Below, one piece after another: positions 28,728 to 35,062 of a DNA stretch of 64,000 nt. The position numbers were made by a program, and so were the translations under genes. Location: the NCBI RefSeq assembly GCF_013868135.1, contig NZ_JACEMU010000015.1, forward strand, positions 62,001 through 126,000, written 5' to 3'. Under the pieces are notes generated by a model that saw only the letters and a program-made list of their open reading frames with translations, did no database searches and was not told where the DNA came from. This DNA is from Paracoccus sp. S1E-3 (GTDB taxonomy: Bacteria > Pseudomonadota > Alphaproteobacteria > Rhodobacterales > Rhodobacteraceae). Numbering within the stretch: position 1 is the first letter of the stretch; every line of letters starts with the position of its first letter.

Positions 28728-28748
28728 TTTTGTCCGTACGGAACGGAC
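28728..28748. promoter_or_regulatory. Operator candidate A of the sugar locus (21-bp motif)
   Basis: The motif TTTTGTCCGTACG-GAACGGAC is read on the + strand. It matches sites at 31794-31814 and 31871-31891 (read on the - strand) in most positions and includes the palindrome TCCGTACGGA. It sits upstream of the binding-protein gene. The GntR protein of this locus is the likely binder. Confidence 0.65.
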
Positions 28749-28849
28749 TCTATTCCGGGCCGGCTTCGAGTCAACCGTTTCGCGCAAGACTGGCCGGTCT
28801 GGTTGTCGCGCCTGCCTGTCGGGGTTGTGCGGGGGGTCATGTCTTCATC

Positions 28850-29494
28850 CATGCATCAGCCGTAAGGTGACGGCGGCCGCCCCCATCGGGAATGCCGGTG
28901 GCGCGGTCGCCCGGATAGCTGCCGCGCCCGGCGTGCGGCTGCATGGATTTCGTCGCCTCCAATCCCTGATCGGCGGCGGCAATAGCAGCCTGCCAACCTT
29001 GCGCCATGGATGCCGGGGCCCAACTCGATTTCGTCCTCCGCCAGTTCGAAGCCCGGTTAGCCCAGGGCGGCCAGCCTGCGGACGCCGAGCCCTCCGTCGA
29101 GCCGACCTGTGCCGCGGGCTTGCGGCCGGTGGCGGCGACCTTGGCCAGCGGCAGGCCGGCTTCGGCGGCAGCACCCGAGATCTTGTGAACCGGCACCGTG
29201 CCCGCAGCTCTGCGGCGGTCGGGCCCACGGTGTCCTTCAGCGCCACATCACCGGCGACGATCATCACCCTGACCGGGATGCCCTCAGCCCGCGCCCGAGG
29301 TGGCCCGTATGGACCGGCTTTTGGGCGCTGCCCCCGCCCGAGATCACCGCCACGTTGCGCGCGGCGCGGCCTGGGCGGTCGGTCCCGGCGGCGACGCTTT
29401 CGCCCGCCAGCAGCACGTTCGCCGAGGTCACGGCGACCCGGCCTTCGAGCATTTCGCTCACCACCGGGGAGGGGCCATTGAGACGCTTTTTCAT
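28850..29494 (-). pseudogene. Decayed dihydroxyacetone-kinase-like gene (DhaK domain)
   Basis: Read leftward, DhaK motifs occur in the right order but in different frames. From an ATG at 29494 come MKKRLNG, VVSEMLEGRV and VAVISGGGSAQKPVHTGHLG. Then EGIPVRVMIVAGDVALKDTVGP appears in a second frame near 29290-29225 after about 60 missing residues. VHKISGAAAEAGLPLAKVAA follows in a third frame (about 29195-29130), and PGFELAEDEIELGPGIHGAR near 29063-29007 in another frame holds the histidine region that binds substrate covalently in DhaK. At least three frameshifts and one deletion, plus loss of the rest, mean no intact product. It follows the FGGY kinase gene on the same strand. Confidence 0.85.
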
Positions 29495-29543
29495 CGGCAT
29501 CCTCTGCGGGCGGTCGCATGGGGTCTTACGCAGGGCGATGCCG

Positions 29544-30893
29544 TCATAAACCGCCCCCGCCAGCCTGGTGTTGCGCCGCTTGCAGGCGGTGCAGAAAGCC
29601 GGGCCAGGCGGCGGCATAGGCGTCGCGCCATGCGGGCAGGGGCGGGATGGCGCGGCTGCGGGGGCGGAGATCGGCCGGGGCACCAGCCGCCTCGGCGGCC
29701 ATCAGCACCGCGCCGACAAGGGCCAGTTCCGGTTCCTCGGCGGCGAATATGGTTCGGTCCAGAACGCTGGCGCGCAATTGCAGCAGGCCTTTGGACCTGC
29801 TCCACCCGCCGGTGGCGTGAACTGGGCCGGGGGGAAGGGCCTCCAACATGGCGCGCGTGGTCATGGCGGCGGCTTCCAGCACGGCGCGGATGGGGCGGCC
29901 ATCGGGGGCGCCGGGGATCAGCGGCAGCGGCTGCCCCGGTTGTCCGGGCAGCGGAAGCGCCTGCAGGAAGGCGCGAATTTCGGCGGGGGCTGCGGCGCCC
30001 TGCAGCGCCTCGGCGAGGGCCACGACGCCGAGCACCGCCAGTCCCGCGCCCCCCCGCACCGGCACCGAATGGGCCAGCAGCGCCGGGGAGGCGGTCTCGG
30101 CTGATGGGATCTCGGCGTACAGCACGCTGGCCGTGCCGAGGCTGTCGATCCGCGCCGACGGCGCGTGCCGCAGGATCGTCGAGGCGGCGATCGGATGGTC
30201 ATGTCCTCCGGCGGCCAGCAGGGTCTGCGGGGTGGCCGCGCCGGCGGCGATCAGCCTTGGACTGGACATCCGCCCGACGATCCGGGGCGCCGGGATCACC
30301 GGCGGCAGCGGCGGCGCGCCGCATTCCGCCAGAAGGGCCCCGATCCAGTCGTGCGCCACCGGGTCATAGCAGCCCGTCCGCGCGGCCAGCGTTTCGGCCA
30401 TGAAGGGCGCCGCACCCCAGGCGATCAGCGGATAATCGGTCAGCGCCACCCAAAGCCGCGCCCGCGCCACCAGATCCGGGCAGTGCCGCCGCAGCCAGCG
30501 CCATTTCGCCCCGGTCCGGGTCGGGTCCATGGCGATGCCGGCGCGGGTGGTCGCGGCGGCACTGGCGCGAAGGGCGTCCGCATCGGCGGCGGCACGGCGG
30601 TCGAACCAGGGAATGACCGGGCCGAGGGGGCGCAGATCCGCGTCGAGCAGCAGGCCGTCCTCGCCCACGCCGGTGGTGCAGATCGCGGTGATGGGCGGGC
30701 CGCCGTCCATCCGCCAGGCGCGCAGGATCAGATCCTCGATCAGCTGCAGAAGCGTTCCGGGATGGGCGACCGGGCCGAATTCATCCCGTTGGCGCGGCGT
30801 GGGGACGATTTCGACGTGGCGAAGCAGCCCGCCGCCATCTGACAGCCCGACCTTCACATTGGTCGAGCCGATATCGACCCCGCAAAGCAGCAT
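29544..30893 (-). CDS. FGGY-family carbohydrate kinase
   Basis: This 449-residue kinase phosphorylates a sugar or sugar alcohol with ATP. The N-terminal ATPase fold is visible (GVDIGSTNVKVGLSDGGG, residues 5-22), followed by WFDRRA, the GGHDHPIAAS segment and the C-terminal ATHATGGWSRSK-type adenosine motif (VHATGGWSRSKGLLQLRAS). It has the length of FGGY kinases such as XylB, LsrK and EryA. The substrate is not identifiable. It is downstream of the aldolase on the same strand (24 nt gap), so phosphorylation and cleavage of the imported sugar are probably coupled. Confidence 0.88.
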   Translation of the reverse strand: MLLCGVDIGSTNVKVGLSDGGGLLRHVEIVPTPRQRDEFGPVAHPGTLLQLIEDLILRAWRMDGGPPITAICTTGVGEDGLLLDADLRPLGPVIPWFDRRAAADADALRASAAATTRAGIAMDPTRTGAKWRWLRRHCPDLVARARLWVALTDYPLIAWGAAPFMAETLAARTGCYDPVAHDWIGALLAECGAPPLPPVIPAPRIVGRMSSPRLIAAGAATPQTLLAAGGHDHPIAASTILRHAPSARIDSLGTASVLYAEIPSAETASPALLAHSVPVRGGAGLAVLGVVALAEALQGAAAPAEIRAFLQALPLPGQPGQPLPLIPGAPDGRPIRAVLEAAAMTTRAMLEALPPGPVHATGGWSRSKGLLQLRASVLDRTIFAAEEPELALVGAVLMAAEAAGAPADLRPRSRAIPPLPAWRDAYAAAWPGFLHRLQAAQHQAGGGGL

Positions 30894-30917
30894 CCCCTGC
30901 CTCCTCCCGGCGCGAAC

Positions 30918-31712
30918 TTACCAGCGGCGGGTGAAGCTGGCGCGGGTAATTTCGGCGATCTCGGCCATCATGTCGGCGGCCTCCGCCTGCGGGCGCTGCC
31001 AGATCTTGCGGCCGACGACGACGCCCTGCGCGCCCGCCTCGATCGCCAGCCGGATGTCACTGACCGTCGAGGCCGCATCGCCGCTGAGCGGACCGCCGGC
31101 GACGACGATGGGAATGTCCAGTTCGTTGCACAGCATGTTGGTCGCGTCGGGGCCGGGGAAAGTGATCTTGATGATATCGGCGCCGAGGTCGTAGCAGACC
31201 CGCGCCACCTCCATCTCGGCCGCGATGATCTCGGGGCTGCGCGGGGTGTTCAGGAAGACCGGCTCCAACATGGTGGGAATGCCCCAGCGGCCGGCATCAC
31301 CGATGACCTTGCCGATGCGCCTGCAGTAATTGATCTTCTCGTCGTCGGGCACGTTCCACGGGAGTAGCATCTTGACGCAGTCGACACCCAGCCGGGCGGC
31401 GTCCTCGACAGTGGCGGCCATGCAGCCGGTCCCGGTCTCGGGCGCGCTGGTGGGCCAGAAGGCGTCAATGGCCAGCACCCGCGCCAGATGCGAGTTCTTC
31501 GCCATCTCCACCTCGGATTGCTTGACGATTCCGGTCGAGACCATGAAGCCGGTGATGTCCATCGGGATATAGCGGCGCATGACCTGCACCGGTGCCTCCA
31601 ACGCCTCGACCCGGCCCCAGACAAGGCCGTGGTCGATGGGGACGATCAGCGCGGCGCGGTCGTCGCGCAGCACCCGGTTCATCCGGTAACTGGTGGAATA
31701 ACGGTTGGCCAA
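30918..31712 (-). CDS. DeoC/LacD/LsrF-fold aldolase with TTG start
   Basis: This 264-residue class I aldolase-type TIM barrel belongs to the DeoC/FbaB/LacD group. It has ALIVPIDHGLVWG near the N-terminus, VDCVKMLLPW with a candidate Schiff-base lysine, DIIKITFPG with a second candidate lysine, and IPIVVAGGP followed by EAGAQGVVVGRKIWQ, the phosphate-binding end. The start is a TTG at 31712, chosen because GAGGAG precedes it by 6 nt and no ATG is available before MNRVLRDD. It would cleave or thiolyse the phosphorylated product of the adjacent kinase. Its layout recalls LsrF with LsrK, but the substrate is open. Confidence 0.82.
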   Translation of the reverse strand: MANRYSTSYRMNRVLRDDRAALIVPIDHGLVWGRVEALEAPVQVMRRYIPMDITGFMVSTGIVKQSEVEMAKNSHLARVLAIDAFWPTSAPETGTGCMAATVEDAARLGVDCVKMLLPWNVPDDEKINYCRRIGKVIGDAGRWGIPTMLEPVFLNTPRSPEIIAAEMEVARVCYDLGADIIKITFPGPDATNMLCNELDIPIVVAGGPLSGDAASTVSDIRLAIEAGAQGVVVGRKIWQRPQAEAADMMAEIAEITRASFTRRW

Positions 31713-31793
31713 TGGGGTCTCCTCGAGGTGCAGGTAACAGGGCCGTGGCGTGCCCGGCACCCGGTGGATAGGCGGCGGGTTGCCTGCAGTTAT

Positions 31794-31814
31794 GATCGTA
31801 CTGTACGTACAAAA
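31794..31814. promoter_or_regulatory. Operator candidate B of the sugar locus (21-bp motif)
   Basis: On the - strand this reads TTTTGTACGTACA-GTACGATC and contains the perfect palindrome TGTACGTACA (31802-31811). It lies 82 nt upstream of the aldolase TTG in the divergent region shared with gntR. Confidence 0.65.
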
Positions 31815-31870
31815 AACCACGAGTCAATCCCGCCTCGCGGCCGGGTCAGAGCATTGCGCGGGCATTTTCT

Positions 31871-31891
31871 GTCCGTTACGTTCGTACAAAA
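31871..31891. promoter_or_regulatory. Operator candidate C of the sugar locus (21-bp motif)
   Basis: On the - strand this reads TTTTGTACGAACG-TAACGGAC. It agrees with site A at 17 of 21 positions by eye. It ends 11 nt before the gntR ATG, a position suited to autorepression. Confidence 0.65.
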
Positions 31892-31902
31892 CGGGTATCA
31901 TC

Positions 31903-32676
31903 ATGCAAAGCATCGACCGCGCCTCGACCGAACCCTATTACCTCCAGCTGGCGAATATCATCGAGGAGCGGATCAAGTCCGGGGCGCTGAAAAGCGGCGA
32001 GCGTATTCCCGGCGAATCCGAGCTGTGCCGCAGTTTCGAGCTTGCCCGATCCACCGTGCGGGACACCTTTCGCGTGCTGGAGCAGAAGCGGCTGATCCGC
32101 ATCGTGCCGCGCCGGGGCGCCTTCGTCAGCGATCAGTCCGACAATCGCTGGAAGCTGCAGGTGACCGAGGGCTTTCTGGAAACCGCCGCGCACGCGCCGG
32201 ATGTGGCCATTACAACCAGCGTCCTCGAATGGCAGCAGGGCCCGTTGCCGGACCCGGCGGCGCGCGCCCTGGGCCTGGCGCCGGGCACGGTCGGCTTCAG
32301 CCTGGAAAGGTTACGCTTCCTTGGCGGGCTGCCGGCGGTCTATTCGACCAACTGGATGCCGCTGGCCATCGGCCGGACGCTGATCGGCAAGCCGGTTCTC
32401 AAGGGAACGCAATCGCTGAACGCGACCCTGCGCGCGGCCGGCTATCGCATCTGTCATGCCCGCCGCGAGGTCGCGGCTGTCCTGCCCCCCGCCGCTGCGG
32501 CACGCTATCTGCAATTGTCGAAGAACGTCCCGGCACTGCAGATCAAGTCGATGTCGCGCGACATATCGGGGGTGCCGTTCGACTATTACGAATCCTATGT
32601 GCGCAGCGATGTGGTCACGATCTCGGTTGATGCGCAGGCGGTCGGCGACGCCGAGGCCGGCCGGACGAATATCTGA
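31903..32676 (+). CDS. GntR-family regulator, HutC subfamily (UTRA domain)
   Basis: This 257-residue regulator has an N-terminal GntR winged helix (PYYLQLANIIEERIKSGAL, then GERIPGESELCRSFELARS with the recognition helix) and a C-terminal UTRA effector domain (LERLRFLGGLPAVYSTNW, then VPFDYYESYVRSD). It is divergent from the aldolase gene and surrounded by the 21-bp motif, so it is the presumed local repressor, released by a sugar or sugar phosphate. The ATG at 31903 matches the family N-terminus (MQSIDRAS). Its stop codon lies in a 15-nt tandem duplication. Confidence 0.9.
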   Translation: MQSIDRASTEPYYLQLANIIEERIKSGALKSGERIPGESELCRSFELARSTVRDTFRVLEQKRLIRIVPRRGAFVSDQSDNRWKLQVTEGFLETAAHAPDVAITTSVLEWQQGPLPDPAARALGLAPGTVGFSLERLRFLGGLPAVYSTNWMPLAIGRTLIGKPVLKGTQSLNATLRAAGYRICHARREVAAVLPPAAAARYLQLSKNVPALQIKSMSRDISGVPFDYYESYVRSDVVTISVDAQAVGDAEAGRTNI

Positions 32677-32696
32677 GCCTGCAATATCCGAGCCTG
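32668..32696. repeat. Tandem 15-nt duplication across the gntR stop codon
   Basis: AATATCTGAGCCTG (32668-32681) is repeated as AATATCCGAGCCTG (32683-32696) with one change. The first copy contains the TGA stop. This looks like a small slippage duplication. Confidence 0.6.
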
Positions 32697-32987
32697 GGTC
32701 CATCGCGCCGCGCCGCGTTCGGCCCCCGGCGATGCAGCCGCCTCTTGCGGCGGAGGCAGGCGTTCTTCGCGCTGATCGTGTCCACGGCGCAGAAGCTTCA
32801 AACGTGCCTGCGGCCGCACCGATGCTGAGAAACGCCGGCCGGCAGATCCCAGGGCGGTCCGCATTCCGGCGCATCCGACCGCCGACAGAATGGTTCGGCG
32901 TTCGAGTCAGGCCCCCAAGGGGCGCCGCCGATGCGCCGCACTGACGCGCCGATGGTCCCGTCGATCCCGAGAAGATGCCCGCACCGC
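32677..32987. other. Intergenic stretch between gntR and the chemotaxis operon
   Basis: The flanking genes converge. Apart from the small duplication at its left end I saw no gene, box or clear terminator stem here. Confidence 0.4.
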
Positions 32988-33347
32988 TCAGAACAGCTCG
33001 ACCTCGCTTTCCGCGCCCGGACGATCCCCGCCACAGGTCAGGGCGCGAGCGACATATTCCAGCTTCAGTTGTTTCACGACCTCGGCCCATTCCGGGACCG
33101 GCATTTCCATCGCGCCGCGCGAGGTCGCCCGGAAGGCCGTGGAAAGGTCCGCCAGCGTCTGCGTCATCAGATCCAGCGATTGCAGAATGATGAGGTCAGG
33201 CGGCTGGCGGGGGCTATCGGGCATGTGCTCGATGAATTGGGCGAGGTGGAATTGCAGGTTCTGCGCGGTCTTCGCGGTTGCCTCCAGCAGATCCGAGGCA
33301 TTCTGCAGAAACCTGCCCAGCGGCAGAGGGTCCGGCCTGCCTGTCAT
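32988..33347 (-). CDS. Small helical protein at end of che operon, possible CheT/CheZ-type phosphatase
   Basis: This 119-residue protein is predicted to be largely helical in residues 12-75 and has no signal peptide. It is the last gene of the chemotaxis operon; its ATG overlaps the cheY stop (ATGA), so it is co-translated. The second helix contains QSLDLMTQTLADL with D59-x3-Q63. A DxxxQ motif is the catalytic signature proposed for CheT of Sinorhizobium and resembles DLTGQ of CheZ. Dephosphorylation of CheY-P is therefore a reasonable but unproven role. The C-terminal tail (GAESEVELF) might bind a partner. No other family was recognised. Confidence 0.65.
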   Translation of the reverse strand: MTGRPDPLPLGRFLQNASDLLEATAKTAQNLQFHLAQFIEHMPDSPRQPPDLIILQSLDLMTQTLADLSTAFRATSRGAMEMPVPEWAEVVKQLKLEYVARALTCGGDRPGAESEVELF

Positions 33348-33730
33348 AGCCGGCCGACCACCGCCTCAAGGCAGGATTTCAGTTCCTGCGGGCCAAACGG
33401 CTTCTTGATGAAGTTGTTCAACCCCAGGGCCCTGCCGCTGTCGATGATTTCCTTGTCCGCCTTTCCCGTGATCAGGATGAAGCCCACGCCCCTGGTCTTC
33501 GCATTGGTCCGGATGGTCTTCAGCAGCTGGATGCCGTCCATGCCGGGCATATTGTAGTCCGACAGCACGAGATGGGCGGGCTGGCGCGCCATCGCCTCCA
33601 CCGCCTCGGCGCCGCTGGCGGCGTGGTGGATGTTACGGATCCCCATCGCCTCGAGCGCCTGAACGATGAGGCCGCGACTGGTCGACATGTCATCGACGAC
33701 GAGGACGTGGATCTGGTCTTTGAGGCTCAT
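33344..33730 (-). CDS. cheY: CheY-type response regulator (second copy)
   Basis: This 128-residue single-domain receiver has the acidic pair D13-D14, phospho-acceptor D58 in LVLSDYNMPGMDG, T88 in the ILITGK segment and the KKPF lysine near residue 109. It should be phosphorylated by CheA and bind the flagellar switch, or serve as a phosphate sink for the other CheY (37240-37605). It lies between cheR (18 nt) and the small helical protein. Confidence 0.93.
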   Translation of the reverse strand: MSLKDQIHVLVVDDMSTSRGLIVQALEAMGIRNIHHAASGAEAVEAMARQPAHLVLSDYNMPGMDGIQLLKTIRTNAKTRGVGFILITGKADKEIIDSGRALGLNNFIKKPFGPQELKSCLEAVVGRL

Positions 33731-33748
33731 GACGCTCTCCTGCAGGGT

Positions 33749-34594
33749 TCAGTCCGGTCGGCGATAGGCGGTGATCCCGCTGGGGCAGAGCAGATCATGC
33801 TGGTCAGTCGGGACGCGTTCGGAATGGCCCAGCAGCAGCCATCCGCCGGGTCGGAGCGCCCGGTGAAATTTCCGCCAGAGCGACCGTTGCGTCATGGCGT
33901 CAAAATAGATGGCCACGTTGCGGAAGAAGATCACATCATGGGGTTCGGTCACCTGCCAATGTGCGTTCAGGTTGATCTGGCGGAAATCGACCATCGCGGT
34001 CAGGCTGGAACCGGCCTGCAACTCGCCCGGATGCGCAGTTCCCCGGACGGGCTGAAAATAGCGCGCACGCTGTTCGGGTCCGATACCGGTCAGCTCGCCG
34101 GGTTTATAGATGGCATTCCTGGCTTTCTGCAGAATGCTGGTGTCGATATCGGATGCGGTGATGCGGACCGATGGCGCCAGCGCCGGCTGATGCTCCAGGA
34201 CCGTCATCGCGATCGAGTAAGGCTCCTGACCGCTGCTGCATCCGGCGGACCAGATCGAGATCTTGCGATCCTTCGCCGCCAATGCCGGCAGTATCGTATG
34301 CGCGAGCAGCGCGAAATGGTGGCTTTCGCGAAAGAAGCTGGTCACATTGGTGGTCAGCGACGAGATGAACCTATCGCGTTCGGCGGCCCCGCGCGCGCCC
34401 CTGACCAGTGTCAGGTATTCGGCCATCGAACCCAATTGCAGCGCGGTCACCCGCTTCTGCAGCCGCGCCCGCATCATCCAGCGCTTTTCCGGGCCGATGA
34501 CAATTCCCGCGTAGGAATAGATGGTCTGACGCAGCTGATCGAAGTCCTGATCGCTGAGCGCGATATCCGCGGGCGAAGGCAACGGCCGGTTCAT
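33749..34594 (-). CDS. cheR: Chemotaxis methyltransferase CheR
   Basis: This 281-residue enzyme methylates glutamates of chemoreceptors with SAM. The N-terminal helical domain (FDQLRQTIYSYAGI) is followed by RERD-like and TSFFRE segments, then the SAM-binding ISIWSAGCSSGQEPYSIAM, ITASDID, and the conserved FFRNVAIYFD. The ATG at 34594 overlaps the cheW stop by 4 nt and excludes an out-of-place upstream extension that would lie inside cheW. No CheB methylesterase gene is next to it, which is unusual. Confidence 0.93.
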   Translation of the reverse strand: MNRPLPSPADIALSDQDFDQLRQTIYSYAGIVIGPEKRWMMRARLQKRVTALQLGSMAEYLTLVRGARGAAERDRFISSLTTNVTSFFRESHHFALLAHTILPALAAKDRKISIWSAGCSSGQEPYSIAMTVLEHQPALAPSVRITASDIDTSILQKARNAIYKPGELTGIGPEQRARYFQPVRGTAHPGELQAGSSLTAMVDFRQINLNAHWQVTEPHDVIFFRNVAIYFDAMTQRSLWRKFHRALRPGGWLLLGHSERVPTDQHDLLCPSGITAYRRPD

Positions 34595-35058
34595 GCCACA
34601 TCCCTTGCATCGTTCGGCAGCAGCACCTTCAGGTCGAGCACGCGGATCAGCTTGCCATCGACCAGCAGCAGCGCATCGATGCAGCGCGCGGAAGGATCGA
34701 GGCCGACCTCGGGCGGGGGCTGCATCTCCTCTCTCGGGACGGTGAGGATATCCGACACGGCATCGACCAGCAGGCCCGCGGTGGTGCCCCCCACGCTCAC
34801 GACGATGATGACATTCTGCTCGCGCCCGTCGATCGGATCCATGCCGAGGCGGACGGAAAGGTCTATCACCGGCAGAACGGTCCCGCGCAGGTTGATCACG
34901 CCTTTCACATGCGGCGGCGAATAGGGAAGCGGGGTGGCGCGGGTCCAGCCGCGGATCTCGCGCACCGACATGATGTCGACGCAATATTCCTGTTCCCCGA
35001 TGCGGAAAGACAGAAGCTCGACGTCTTTTTCCGCGCGCGTTTGGATGATGTCGGTCAT
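34591..35058 (-). CDS. cheW: Chemotaxis adaptor CheW
   Basis: This 155-residue adaptor links receptors to CheA. The CheW fold is evident from LLSFRIGEQEYCVDIMSVREIRGW, TPLPYSPPHVKGVINLRGTV and LPVIDLSVRLG. It sits 4 nt downstream of cheA and overlaps cheR by 4 nt. The small C-terminal segment VLDLKVLLPND is slightly longer than in E. coli CheW. Confidence 0.95.
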   Translation of the reverse strand: MTDIIQTRAEKDVELLSFRIGEQEYCVDIMSVREIRGWTRATPLPYSPPHVKGVINLRGTVLPVIDLSVRLGMDPIDGREQNVIIVVSVGGTTAGLLVDAVSDILTVPREEMQPPPEVGLDPSARCIDALLLVDGKLIRVLDLKVLLPNDARDVA

Positions 35059-35062
35059 GGTC

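Noticed and set aside
31750..31902. N-terminal extension of the GntR protein
   Set aside because: It would run through both operator candidates and has no SD; the GntR fold begins right after the ATG at 31903.
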